Source of the DNA: Zetaproteobacteria bacterium
Lineage (GTDB): Bacteria; Pseudomonadota; Zetaproteobacteria; Mariprofundales; Mariprofundaceae
Direction: 5' to 3'
NCBI GenBank assembly: GCA_003228735.1
Contig: QIFG01000036.1
Location: forward strand, 1 to 49,818
Length of the DNA: 49,818 nt
Part shown: one piece after another, positions 41,290-49,729 of the stretch
Position numbering within the stretch: the stretch's first letter is position 1
How the letters are laid out: each line of letters opens with the position of its first letter
Program-made: the position numbers and the translations under genes
The notes under the pieces: model-generated
Database searches by the model: none
Told to the model about the DNA's origin: nothing
The model's input: the letters and a program-made list of their open reading frames with translations, nothing else

Positions 41290-43341
41290 ACCCTTGGGTT
41301 TGGGCGCCTTCCTGGCCTGAGAGCTAATGGCCTTATTGATTTGTTCCAGCGTGTCGATGATCTCAGGCCGCTCTGGTTCAACAAGTAAGGCTTGTTCTGT
41401 TAACTTTTTTGCCCGCTCAAGGTCTTTATTGGTTTTCAGCAGGCAGTAAGCCAGGTTGTTCAAGGTGAGGATATCATCAGGCGCTATCTTCAAGACCTTT
41501 TCCCATACCTTGACTGCCGAGGGCCAATTTTTTTGAACCATATATGCTTGAGCAAGAAATACATTGTTTATATTACCCATGAGGGTTCCCGGCCAGCGAA
41601 GAGACACTTCTTTCCATGTACTGATAGCCGCTTTGTGTTGGCCAAGCTTATACTGCACCTCCCCAAGGAGACTTCTCACTCCAGGGCCGTCGGCCCCTGA
41701 TGCAATTGCTTTTTTGAGGCCTTTTAGCGTGGCTTCAGGTTTAGAGTTACTAAACAAACGCCCCCAAAGAATCCATATACTTTCATTGTCTGGATATTGG
41801 CCAGTTAATGACTCCAATTGTTTTATGGCTTTTTTCTCCTGCCCTAGTTGGAGCAGGGCCAGGATTCCGGCTACTTGGGTTTCAATGTTCAGAGTTTTTT
41901 TGCCTTTTTGTAATCGAAGAACCTCATTAGCCTTGCCTTGAGCCAGAAGGATCCGGGAACGCGGCAAGATATCGAACTGTGTCAGCCTTTCCTCCACGCC
42001 CTTGAGTTTGCCCAGCCTTTCCCTGGCTGCCCTTGAAACCTCCAGGTTTCCCTCACCTTTTAATGATATCAGTTTTTCAAACTCTTTCTCGGCCTTTTCT
42101 GTTTTGCCTGTTTCAAGATCAATTGCTGTTATTAGCAGGCGCTGCTGTCCTTTGTCAGAAATTTTCGCAATAACCTTTCGTGCAGCACCGAAGCGGTGCA
42201 TTTCGATTAGGGCGCTGGCCTTTAGTGTCTGTATGTTTTCCGCATCCATATCTGGGGGGGTGTATTCTTTTAGCAATTTCAAACCCCAGAGCGGCTGTCC
42301 CCGGTCAATACACCAGCTTACCAGCCCGGTAAAATCAACCTCGTTTATTTCCGGCATCTTATCTCTGAGGAGTTGGAAAAAATGAGTTTCTTCGTTTGCC
42401 AGTACATCGTATTGCATTTGTAGCAATATGCTTTCGCGGGTATCCGGGAAATGCGAGACGAGTTGGTCAATAAAGTGGATTTTTGCATCCCTTAACTGGC
42501 CAAGGTTTATTGCAAACAGTCCACCATTGATCAGGTTGCCAAGTCGTGGGTTCGTGGACACCAATGAAGCCCGGATATAGGCACGCAGGGCCTCATTTGT
42601 CTTGCCCATTGAAGCAAGCGTTGTAGCAAGGCCATGGTTGGCTTCTGCATCGTCGGGGGAGGATTCAAGAATTTTCTGGTATATCGACTGAGCTTCCCTA
42701 ACTTTTTCAGCAGCAAAAAGGCTCTGGGCCAAGTCTATTTTGATTCGGCGGTTTTCGGGCTTGTCTATAAGTATCTGGCTGAACAGAGAAATTGATTTAT
42801 CAAACTCCGAATCTATAAAGTGGGCACGCGCTATCAGCATGGTTGGCATCCACTGTTGTGCAGGGGGAAGTATTTTCTCCAGTTTCGTGATTTGAGCTAA
42901 TATTGGTTTGGTATCTGAGGAAGTGCGCATGATATTGTAGTAGGTTTGGAAAAGTTGCTTATAGGTATCTTCTTCAAAGGGGGGCAGCATTAGCGCATTT
43001 TCCATCTCGGCAATGCCTTCCTGCGTTTTCCCGGCACCGAAAAGGGTGTTGGCCAGCATCCAGCGAGTGGGACGGTCATGCGAATAAATATTGGCGGCCT
43101 TGCGCATAGCAACAGCAGCCTCATCCCAGGATTTTTCGGCGATCTTTTCCTGAGCATGGGCGATCAAGCGTTCACTGCGCTTGCCCGGCGTCATCATGTA
43201 TCCACCCCAGCCGAGGATTGATATAATGACAAGAGAAACGAGCGCCCTCACAATCCACTTGAATCCAGGCCACATACGGAAATTCATCCACACCAGTTTA
43301 ACGCGCCGAATCATGGGGATAGTAGGTTGATAGATTTCCAT
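41266..43341 (-). CDS. TPR-repeat membrane-anchored protein of the exosortase locus
   Basis: A 691-residue protein with a short cytoplasmic N-terminus, one transmembrane helix (residues about 32-51: IVRALVSLVIISILGWGGYMM) and a long series of TPR units (for example IYQKILESSPDDAEANHGLA, VWEKVLKIAPDDILTLNNLA). TPR proteins such as PrsT accompany PEP-CTERM/exosortase systems and probably act as periplasmic scaffolds in export or surface polymer assembly; the role here is inferred. CGGAG five bases before the ATG at 43341 supports this start. The gene therefore overlaps the divergent exosortase gene by 15 bp. The C-terminus is Lys/Pro/Ala-rich. Confidence 0.82.
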   Translation of the reverse strand: MEIYQPTIPMIRRVKLVWMNFRMWPGFKWIVRALVSLVIISILGWGGYMMTPGKRSERLIAHAQEKIAEKSWDEAAVAMRKAANIYSHDRPTRWMLANTLFGAGKTQEGIAEMENALMLPPFEEDTYKQLFQTYYNIMRTSSDTKPILAQITKLEKILPPAQQWMPTMLIARAHFIDSEFDKSISLFSQILIDKPENRRIKIDLAQSLFAAEKVREAQSIYQKILESSPDDAEANHGLATTLASMGKTNEALRAYIRASLVSTNPRLGNLINGGLFAINLGQLRDAKIHFIDQLVSHFPDTRESILLQMQYDVLANEETHFFQLLRDKMPEINEVDFTGLVSWCIDRGQPLWGLKLLKEYTPPDMDAENIQTLKASALIEMHRFGAARKVIAKISDKGQQRLLITAIDLETGKTEKAEKEFEKLISLKGEGNLEVSRAARERLGKLKGVEERLTQFDILPRSRILLAQGKANEVLRLQKGKKTLNIETQVAGILALLQLGQEKKAIKQLESLTGQYPDNESIWILWGRLFSNSKPEATLKGLKKAIASGADGPGVRSLLGEVQYKLGQHKAAISTWKEVSLRWPGTLMGNINNVFLAQAYMVQKNWPSAVKVWEKVLKIAPDDILTLNNLAYCLLKTNKDLERAKKLTEQALLVEPERPEIIDTLEQINKAISSQARKAPKPKGSAKVSAP

Positions 43342-44913
43342 CTTAACTCCGCTCTATGGTGGCTGGCCGTATGCCTGTTGGCCATCGTTGGTGTGGAAAT
43401 CGTTCCCTGGTTCTATCACTCATGGATTTCAGACCCATACTTTAGCCACGGTTCGCTGGTGATGCTGTGGGGTATCGGCTTGGCCGTTTATCGCCATGTA
43501 TCGTATTCGGGCACGTCAAACGATTCACCCCGGCAAGATAACTCAAAGCAGGCTTTGCCGCCATCGGCTAAATGGGAGGCTTTCCTGTTTCCTGCTGGGG
43601 GCGCTTTGATGTTCGCCAGCATGGCTTTGAATGTTTTCAGCCTTAAGGCGTTGGGCTGGATGCTGATTCTGATTGGCCTCGTTCGCTGGCGCGTAGGTGC
43701 GGAGCGGTTTCGGATCATTGCCATGCCACTTTATTTTACCCTGCTTTCCATCCCCTGGCCGTGGGGAGTAGTGCAGATGATTGCACTGCCATTACAGGAG
43801 ATATCTGCTACTTTGGCTCGCATTTTCCTTGATCTGTCTGGTTTGCCTGTATTACAGGAGGGAATCGTCCTCGATACAGGACGGTTCAAACTGGTGGTTG
43901 AGGAAATATGCTCGGGACTCCGTTCGTTTGTAGCTTTGTTGACTGTGGCGATTTTTCTTATTGCCACTGGCTGGGGATCAAGGAACCAGCGTTGGGCAGC
44001 GCCCTTTGTTGTGTTGGGAATCATCTTGTGTGGCAATGCTACTCGGTTGATCACGGCGCTTGCTATTGGTCACTGGTTTTCTCCTGAGTGGGCCATGGTC
44101 TGGGTCGAAGATATATCACCATTTATGCTAATTTTGGCAGAAGCAGCGATATTGTTATTGTGGCTCAACGCCCCTGCTCGAAAGCATATCTATCGCAAGC
44201 CACGGCTCAATGTAGCCATGGTAAAGCAAGGGCTGTCAAAATTTATTGCCGGGAGCCCTGTTGGCGTCATAAACAAAAGCCGGGTGACAGCAGTTGGGTT
44301 TATGGTTGTAGCTATGGTGACTTATGTGGTTCCAACCCCAGATAAAGATGTCTTCCTTCCTGAGTGGCCAGTCCCTGATGGATGGCATGCCGTGTATGCG
44401 GATTATCTGACTGAAACTAAAAATATCATTCTTTCCGCCATGCAGGGAGGGGCAATTGCCAAAGTCGTGCGCGTGCAATCAGATTCCAATCCTGCCGATA
44501 TTGTGGATGGGCAGATGATTATCAGCAAAGGTGGACCGGGCAGGGATGTGGATGACCCACGCTTTTGTTACCGCTCACAGGGCTGGCGCATGCTGATGGA
44601 GAAGGTGCATACTCTGCCTCTACTTGGCGCAGAAAGCGCCAATGTGCCAAAGGTCTCAGAAATTCTTGAAGAGCATCCCGGCACAGGTGTAATTCGACTA
44701 GACTGGTTTGCCTATAAAGTAGGCAACCGCTGGACAAATGGCTATGGCGAACTTCGCTTTTATCAGCTGCTGGCGCGCGCCATGCGCAGTCTTGACAGTA
44801 TAGCTGTTGTCCGTGTCTCGACACCTGTTGGATATGGCGCAGATCGTGAGGCTGAACTTGCTCAGGCTCGACTGCGGCTTGCCTCTTTATGGCAGAGCAT
44901 GCCCTTGCGCTAA
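43327..44913 (+). CDS. Exosortase fused to EpsI domain (XrtA-like)
   Basis: A 528-residue inner membrane protein. Residues 1-290 are an exosortase with about eight helices. SDPYFSHGSLVMLW is the characteristic N-terminal motif, and the transpeptidase residues are Cys195 (EEICSGLRSF), Arg240 (GNATRLI) and His249 (AIGHW). Residues about 325-528 form an EpsI/DUF3485 domain (DDPRFCYRSQGWRM). Exosortases cleave and anchor PEP-CTERM proteins; the next gene encodes one. The start is TTG with GGGGAT upstream; it lies inside the coding sequence of the divergent TPR gene. Confidence 0.92.
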   Translation: MIDFHLNSALWWLAVCLLAIVGVEIVPWFYHSWISDPYFSHGSLVMLWGIGLAVYRHVSYSGTSNDSPRQDNSKQALPPSAKWEAFLFPAGGALMFASMALNVFSLKALGWMLILIGLVRWRVGAERFRIIAMPLYFTLLSIPWPWGVVQMIALPLQEISATLARIFLDLSGLPVLQEGIVLDTGRFKLVVEEICSGLRSFVALLTVAIFLIATGWGSRNQRWAAPFVVLGIILCGNATRLITALAIGHWFSPEWAMVWVEDISPFMLILAEAAILLLWLNAPARKHIYRKPRLNVAMVKQGLSKFIAGSPVGVINKSRVTAVGFMVVAMVTYVVPTPDKDVFLPEWPVPDGWHAVYADYLTETKNIILSAMQGGAIAKVVRVQSDSNPADIVDGQMIISKGGPGRDVDDPRFCYRSQGWRMLMEKVHTLPLLGAESANVPKVSEILEEHPGTGVIRLDWFAYKVGNRWTNGYGELRFYQLLARAMRSLDSIAVVRVSTPVGYGADREAELAQARLRLASLWQSMPLR

Positions 44914-45145
44914 AATTGAGCTTGGAGAAAAGTGATATGGGCCACAGTTTTTCCTTTCGGGTGTCATATCATTAATTATCCGACGGTTTTGCGCTCTGGA
45001 TATAAGGTGTTTGGAAATTGTTAAACCAGCTAATGCCTTGGATGCCGGGGTTCAAAAGGTTGTAGCCTTTGGCTTTAGGCACTATAATACGGGCCAGAGT
45101 ATGTAATTAGCTGGGCATAAGAGGCTCCACTTTAAGGAGGTTGCC
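44914..45145 (+). other. Leader region of the PEP-CTERM gene
   Basis: A 232-bp region between exosortase and its substrate gene. It contains the promoter candidate at 45060-45088 and AAGGAGG at 45134-45140. A small inverted repeat (AAAGG and CCTTT) brackets the -35 box. Nothing else was seen. Confidence 0.4.
45060..45088 (+). promoter_or_regulatory. Sigma70 promoter candidate for the PEP-CTERM gene
   Basis: A perfect TATAAT at 45083-45088 is preceded, 17 bp upstream, by TTGTAG at 45060-45065. The -35 box lies in the loop of the inverted repeat AAAGG / CCTTT, so a repressor site is possible. The substrate gene can thus be expressed separately from the exosortase gene. Confidence 0.55.
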
Positions 45146-45775
45146 ATGAGAAAATATACTTTACTAGGTCTAGGAACGCTATTATCAATGGCGATGATAG
45201 TCATTCCTGCATGGGCTGCTCCTACATGGAGTGGCACATCTACATTTACTTTTTCTGGATCATCAACGACAGTCGATTGGGCTGTTTATCAGCTGGGAGA
45301 TACAGGCCCTGGCTATATAAGTGCTACTGAGTATACGTATGCTTACACAATCAATGGTTGGAGCGGTGAGAATGGCTGGCTCCAGTATTCTGTAAATCTG
45401 ACTGCATCAGATGTTACGGGTGCAGGCACCTCTATTACTGGTGGGGCGCAGACACTTATGCCCACTCCGCCTGGAGCTGCGTCAGGCATTACTCAGATTA
45501 AAGGCAGTTACCCCGCTGGCTCCATAGGTGTTGGCAATACCAGCACTGTATTCTGGACGAGCGGATATTCACCGGTTACGGCATCGGGAGGGTCTTCATT
45601 GTCAATTGGAGGCCAGACAGCCACAATGAGTGGAGCACTTGCTATGGCGCCATCTGCGCCAGGCGTTCCAGAGCCGGAGACTTGGGGGCTGCTGATCATG
45701 CTGTCTGCATTCACGATGTGGTGGATGAGGCGTAGGCAGGATGAAAACGTGGCTGAAGAGGATTTCACTGCATAA
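45146..45775 (+). CDS. PEP-CTERM sorting domain protein
   Basis: A 209-residue secreted protein with a signal peptide ending at about PAWAA (residue 25), then a Gly/Ser/Thr-rich beta-type region without recognisable catalytic motif. The sorting signal follows: VPEPETWG at 174-181, a hydrophobic helix (LLIMLSAFTMWWM) and RRRQ. An acidic 11-residue tail extends beyond the arginines, longer than usual. The exosortase encoded just upstream is expected to cleave near the PEP motif and release the protein to the surface or matrix. Strong AAGGAGG site. Confidence 0.93.
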   Translation: MRKYTLLGLGTLLSMAMIVIPAWAAPTWSGTSTFTFSGSSTTVDWAVYQLGDTGPGYISATEYTYAYTINGWSGENGWLQYSVNLTASDVTGAGTSITGGAQTLMPTPPGAASGITQIKGSYPAGSIGVGNTSTVFWTSGYSPVTASGGSSLSIGGQTATMSGALAMAPSAPGVPEPETWGLLIMLSAFTMWWMRRRQDENVAEEDFTA

Positions 45776-45796
45776 GAAGTAGTTCTGAAGTAATAC

Positions 45797-45828
45797 AAAA
45801 ACGGCCCCTTAAACGGGGCCGTTTTTTT
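45797..45828. terminator. Bidirectional intrinsic terminator between PEP-CTERM gene and panD
   Basis: AAACGGCCCC (45799-45808) pairs with GGGGCCGTTT (45815-45824) around a 6-base loop; a T8 run follows on the plus strand and A-rich sequence precedes it for the minus strand. It overlaps the panD stop codon. Confidence 0.88.
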
Positions 45829-46207
45829 ATTGTACCGCAGCGAGTTTTCCGTAGCTGGTATGGGAGATGTGGTTGAAGCCTTTCATGTACACCAGTGTTG
45901 GCTGGAAGCTGCGTGCCTCATTGGCCTCCAACTCGGCATAGGTGCAGATAATCACCCGATCTTCGACGCTGACCTTGTGGGCTGCCGCGCCATTCATGCC
46001 AATGGCGCCGCTGCCTCTTGGCGCAGTAATCGCATAGGTGGTAAAGCGTTCACCATTGGTGACATTGTAAATATGAAGCTGCTCGAACGGCAGGATGTTT
46101 GCCGCATCCATGAGATCCTGATCGATGGCGCATGAGCCTTCGTAGTCAAGATCCGCATGCGTCACCATGGCCCGGTGCAGTTTCGATTTAAGCATTGTGA
46201 TCTTCAT
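45827..46207 (-). CDS. panD: Aspartate 1-decarboxylase PanD
   Basis: A 126-residue proenzyme that makes beta-alanine for pantothenate. The self-cleavage site is Gly24-Ser25 in [13 protein letters not shown], where Ser25 becomes the pyruvoyl group. [13 protein letters not shown] and the C-terminal [16 protein letters not shown]-like region are typical. ATGA overlap with panC. Third gene of the leftward panB-panC-panD operon. Confidence 0.97.
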   Translation of the reverse strand: MKITMLKSKLHRAMVTHADLDYEGSCAIDQDLMDAANILPFEQLHIYNVTNGERFTTYAITAPRGSGAIGMNGAAAHKVSVEDRVIICTYAELEANEARSFQPTLVYMKGFNHISHTSYGKLAAVQ

Positions 46208-47046
46208 AAAGGCTCCAGTGCAATATTATCAATCAGGCGCGCGTTGCCAACCTTCGCTGCGACAAAGGCCCGCGCATCAGCTCCACCCAGTTGGTCGATG
46301 GATGCCAAATTAGCGGCTTCGCGTATCTCCAGGTACTCGGGTTTGATGCCGTGTTTTTCCAGCCAGTCACGTCCGCTGGCAATAAGGGGTGACGCCTGTG
46401 TTTCTCCGTCCTTATAAGCATCACATATGGCCTGAAGAGAAGCCCGTAACTCTTTGGAAACGTTACGTTCGTCCGATTCCAGGTAACGGTTGCGGCTGCT
46501 CATGGCCAGGCCATCGCTTTCACGCACAGTAGGCGCTCCAGCAATCTCTATAGGCATGTGCAGGTCACTCACTATACGGCGGATAATGGATAACTGCTGC
46601 CAGTCTTTCTCACCGAACACAGCCACATCCGGCTGTATGATGTTGAACAGGATGTTGACGACGGTGGCGACGCCGTCGAAGTGGCCGGGCCTGCTTTTTC
46701 CACACAGGCAATCGGCTAATTCGCTTACGGCAAGTGTCACTTTCGGGCCGCCCTTCGCATACAGGTTTTCGGGATGAAAGAGATAATCCACGCCTTCGGC
46801 TTCGCATGCCGCCGCATCGGCATTGAAGGTGTGCGGATAGGCGTCCAAATCCTCATTCGGGCCGAACTGCATCGGATTGACATAGATGCTTACGATTATG
46901 ATATCAGCCACTTCACGCGCCTTGCGGATCAGCGACAGATGCCCTTCGTGCAGGCAACCCATGGTTGGCGCCAAAGCTATCTTGCTCACACCCCTGTGAG
47001 ACTTCAGCCGTTCGCGGATGTCTGCAGTTGACTCTACAATCTTCAT
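46204..47046 (-). CDS. panC: Pantothenate synthetase PanC
   Basis: A 280-residue ATP-dependent ligase joining pantoate and beta-alanine. Nucleotidyltransferase-type motifs are visible: [16 protein letters not shown] with Hx[32 protein letters not shown] and [11 protein letters not shown] with KMSKS-like function. Normal length. Overlaps panB by 4 bp and panD by 4 bp. Confidence 0.97.
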   Translation of the reverse strand: MKIVESTADIRERLKSHRGVSKIALAPTMGCLHEGHLSLIRKAREVADIIIVSIYVNPMQFGPNEDLDAYPHTFNADAAACEAEGVDYLFHPENLYAKGGPKVTLAVSELADCLCGKSRPGHFDGVATVVNILFNIIQPDVAVFGEKDWQQLSIIRRIVSDLHMPIEIAGAPTVRESDGLAMSSRNRYLESDERNVSKELRASLQAICDAYKDGETQASPLIASGRDWLEKHGIKPEYLEIREAANLASIDQLGGADARAFVAAKVGNARLIDNIALEPL

Positions 47047-47834
47047 GATTTCGGGAATGTTCCGTTTCGCACATCAGCAGCCCAACGGCCAATGGCATCC
47101 GATATGATTTCACGCAAGTTAGCATAAGCCGGAGCGAACGACGGGTTTTTCTCCGACAGGCCGAGCAGATCGTGCCAGACCAGAACCTGTGCGTCACAAC
47201 CTGGGCCTGCGCCGATACCGACCGTTGGGATGCCAAGTTTCCCGGTGATTTTTGCCGCCAGGCCTTCGGGAATGCATTCCAGCACAAGGGCTCCGGCTCC
47301 GGCCTGTTCCACCGCCTGCGCATCGGCCAATAGCTGCGCCTGCGCATCTTCGGTTTTCCCCTGCATTCCATATACACCAAGCTTTTTGATGGATTGCGGC
47401 GTCAGGCCGATATGGCCGACCACGGCGATGCCGCGCTCGGTCAGGAATCGGATGGTTTCCGCCATATGCGCGCCGCCCTCAAGCTTCACGGCATCGCAGC
47501 CCGTTTCCTGCATGACGCGCACGGATGTTTTAACAGCCTGCTCCGGCGATTCCTGGTAACTGCCAAAGGGGAGGTCGCAGACCACCCAGGCGGTTTTATT
47601 GCCGCGCACCACGGCTTTCGTGTGGTGAATCATGTCTTCAAGCATGACGGGGATGGTTGTGTCGTAACCGAGACAGACCATGCCTAAGGAATCACCGACC
47701 AGCAGCACGTCGGCCCCGGCGGCTTCGGCAATGGATGCACTGGCGGCGTCATAAGCCGTCAGCCATACGGTTTTTTCGCCATTCTGCTTGGCGCGCAAAA
47801 GCGTCGCCGCAGTGACTGGTTTCTTATCAATCAT
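47043..47834 (-). CDS. panB: 3-methyl-2-oxobutanoate hydroxymethyltransferase PanB
   Basis: A 263-residue TIM-barrel enzyme producing ketopantoate. Signatures: LTAYDAASASIAEAAG, LVGDSLGMVCLGY with metal-binding Asp, GCDAVKLEGGAHMAE, GHIGLTPQS and VGIGAGPGCDAQVLVWHD. First gene of the pan operon. Its upstream region now carries the left direct repeat of an inserted cassette, 43 bp before the start codon. Confidence 0.97.
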   Translation of the reverse strand: MIDKKPVTAATLLRAKQNGEKTVWLTAYDAASASIAEAAGADVLLVGDSLGMVCLGYDTTIPVMLEDMIHHTKAVVRGNKTAWVVCDLPFGSYQESPEQAVKTSVRVMQETGCDAVKLEGGAHMAETIRFLTERGIAVVGHIGLTPQSIKKLGVYGMQGKTEDAQAQLLADAQAVEQAGAGALVLECIPEGLAAKITGKLGIPTVGIGAGPGCDAQVLVWHDLLGLSEKNPSFAPAYANLREIISDAIGRWAADVRNGTFPKS

Positions 47835-47876
47835 TCCGCCTTCCGCTTCGGTCTCAAACGAGTACCGTCTTCAGGA

Positions 47877-47915
47877 TTCGGCGAATCTTACACAGGAGTA
47901 TGTGAATTGGCTATC
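47877..47915 (+). repeat. Left direct repeat of the terminal cassette
   Basis: It begins TTCGGCGAATCTTACACAGG. It matches 49660-49698 at 34 of 39 positions in the same orientation, with the first 20 bases identical. The two copies bracket the low-GC cassette with the small protein and the HQxxH protein. Confidence 0.7.
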
Positions 47916-47972
47916 CGGTATTAATTAAGAGTCTTGAACCGACATCTCGCCAATCTTCAACGAATCAAATTT

Positions 47973-47998
47973 GTCAATACGTAATATTACGTATTGAC
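47973..47998. promoter_or_regulatory. Perfect 26-bp palindrome, ATACGTA-N4-TACGTAT site 2
   Basis: The sequence is its own reverse complement over 26 bp (GTCA at one end, TGAC at the other), with half-sites ATACGTA and TACGTAT separated by ATAT. It lies 120 bp before the small-protein gene and 139 bp from panB. The half-sites are identical to site 1 at 27088-27107. A dimeric repressor operator is the simplest reading. Confidence 0.62.
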
Positions 47999-48118
47999 TC
48001 CTTTAGCAGTTTGCGACGATTCTGAATGTTGCGCAGGGAAGAGGGGAGTGAGAATACGTGAAACAAGATCTGACCCTCGAGGCTTGTGCATATACTATAA
48101 ACAGCATGGAGTATACTT

Positions 48119-48385
48119 ATGGCAATAGTAACAGATATACACCCAACAACTAAGCATAAAGCACAGGAGATGTCGCTTGATGAGTTCATGAAAAGTGCGG
48201 GGACTGCGGAGGTCAAAGAGTTAAGCAACCTCATGAGCCGCTTCAATGGTGGCACCTACATGGCCTGTCATGTCAGGTTCTACGAAGCAACCGGAGTATG
48301 GATTAAGGAGTTAGTTCCGGTCTTCCAGAAAATGGATGCCATGGTCGCGCTTGGCGAACCTGTTCGCCCACAAGAGCTGACTTAG
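48119..48385 (+). CDS. Small protein of the terminal cassette (RiPP precursor candidate)
   Basis: An 88-residue protein of unknown family, ATG preceded by GGAG and a TATACT-rich stretch. Residues 1-40 are polar and helical (HPTTKHKAQEMSLDEFMKS); the second half is richer in aromatic residues and methionine (NGGTYMACHVRFYEATGVW, then VFQKMDAMVALGEP). No Cys-rich or repetitive core is obvious, so a precursor role is only a hypothesis from its place: a short gene in front of a peptide-modification-like gene, separated from it by a strong hairpin. It could equally be a partner or regulator of the HQxxH protein. Confidence 0.5.
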   Translation: MAIVTDIHPTTKHKAQEMSLDEFMKSAGTAEVKELSNLMSRFNGGTYMACHVRFYEATGVWIKELVPVFQKMDAMVALGEPVRPQELT

Positions 48386-48399
48386 AGCATAGGTGGCGC

Positions 48400-48431
48400 C
48401 CGCTGCTGCACCAATAAAGGTGCAGCAGCGG
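48400..48431 (+). promoter_or_regulatory. 13-bp perfect hairpin between the two cassette genes
   Basis: CCGCTGCTGCACC (48400-48412) and GGTGCAGCAGCGG (48419-48431) enclose AATAAA. There is no T-run after it, so it is more likely an mRNA-stabilising or partial attenuating structure than a full terminator. Such hairpins often lie behind highly expressed precursor genes. Confidence 0.6.
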
Positions 48432-48460
48432 AACTTCCTGATTAAGGCGATTTAATACTT

Positions 48461-49642
48461 TTGAAAGATAACACACTCAACTGGGCATGCTGGCTTCCCA
48501 GAGTTCACGAAGGTCAACACAATCTGTCTCTTTTATCGAGAAAGATTATTTTCAATGTCAGGCTTGATCTGTTTGAGAGGCTCGACTTTGAAGATGATTT
48601 CACCTTCCTGGAGCCGCTGCTGTTTTCCGCATTTGCCAGCCCGGAAGCAGCCGTAGAAATGGAAAGTTTAGTTGTTGGATATATTTGCAGTGAGTACTCT
48701 CCTTTCAAATTTTCTGTGCGATCTAACAAGGATCAAACTCTGGTTATTCCAGCAATTGGTTCCCGAAAATTCGCACAAGAAGAGATGAGCCTGTTGGCTG
48801 AAATAACCGATGAAAACCGGCATTTGGTCGATATTGGCTCTTCGGATAACAACGAACTCTGTTTTGTACCCGATCTAAAAACCAGTATCGATAACTTTAC
48901 TATCTACCAGGAGATTCACTACCTCCTATACCCTCTGTTCAAGTTTGTTGATGAAACGGTAGGGCCTGTTTGCAAAAAGGATCTTGTTGGGGTTAAGTAC
49001 TCACAATTATTAGAACGTGGATTGAAGCTGATATCTACAGCTTATCCCGATTTTTTTTCTGCTTTATCGTCAGTCACACGAGGATTTCTGGTGTTTCGAC
49101 AACACGGCATGAATTCATACTATTCGGAATCGGCGCATGGCATATCATTTCTTTCCGTACCGGATTTTGTGAGCATTCCCTATTTTGTGGAGGATATAGC
49201 GCATCAGTGCGGCCACATTATATTTAATTCCATGTTTTTCAGACATGAGGAGCTGCTTGCTGATCCTGAACGCTCAATCTCACAATTTAGTCACGATCCG
49301 GAAGATTCAAGGAGTGCCTTCATTCTGTTCCATGCCGTCTTTACCGAACATGTGATTGCTATATGTCTATTGTCATTCCTTGAAAGTGATCAGTGCAGCG
49401 ATGAGGAAAGAGAAGAGACAGTTGGCCGCCTTGCATTTATTATGAAGAAATATGAAATCGACCTTCATAGCTTAAAGCAGGTGGACGGGCTGACAAAAGT
49501 TGGCGAAATTATGCGTACAGAATTGGAGGGGTCTTTCAAAAAACTGTATTCGTATTGCCATTACCAAATCGCAGATATTAGCCTGGCAGGCCAGCCATAC
49601 AATTTTGATTTCAACAAATACAAAGAGATTAATCTAAGATAA
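48461..49642 (+). CDS. HQxxH protein resembling HExxH-type peptide beta-hydroxylases
   Basis: A 393-residue protein with TTG start. The C-terminal half follows the pattern of HExxH-motif peptide modification proteins: SESAHGISFLSVPDFVS (residues about 222-238), then DIAHQCGHIIFN with His248 and His252, DPEDSRSAFILFHAVFTEH (279-297) in the place of the usual DPRP...LHG segment, with His291 and His297 as candidate further ligands. The glutamate of HExxH is replaced by Gln249. The first 200 residues have no recognised domain. Family members modify ribosomally made peptides in an iron/2-oxoglutarate-dependent way; that is family knowledge and is unproven here. AT-rich codon use. Confidence 0.5.
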   Translation: MKDNTLNWACWLPRVHEGQHNLSLLSRKIIFNVRLDLFERLDFEDDFTFLEPLLFSAFASPEAAVEMESLVVGYICSEYSPFKFSVRSNKDQTLVIPAIGSRKFAQEEMSLLAEITDENRHLVDIGSSDNNELCFVPDLKTSIDNFTIYQEIHYLLYPLFKFVDETVGPVCKKDLVGVKYSQLLERGLKLISTAYPDFFSALSSVTRGFLVFRQHGMNSYYSESAHGISFLSVPDFVSIPYFVEDIAHQCGHIIFNSMFFRHEELLADPERSISQFSHDPEDSRSAFILFHAVFTEHVIAICLLSFLESDQCSDEEREETVGRLAFIMKKYEIDLHSLKQVDGLTKVGEIMRTELEGSFKKLYSYCHYQIADISLAGQPYNFDFNKYKEINLR

Positions 49643-49659
49643 CCGATGAAAGCTCAAAG

Positions 49660-49698
49660 TTCGGCGAATCTTACACAGGGCTGTGTGATTTTGCTATC
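49660..49698 (+). repeat. Right direct repeat of the terminal cassette
   Basis: It starts TTCGGCGAATCTTACACAGG, identical to the left copy at 47877 over 20 bases, then diverges moderately up to GCTATC. It lies 18 bp after the stop codon of the HQxxH gene. Confidence 0.7.
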
Positions 49699-49729
49699 AG
49701 CTTTGCTTTGTGAACAAGGCTGACGTCTA

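Noticed and set aside
47974-48255. 93-aa minus-strand ORF ending in the palindrome
   Set aside because: It is antisense to the small-protein gene, has no ribosome site and no recognisable toxin motif; its C-terminal basic stretch is probably accidental.
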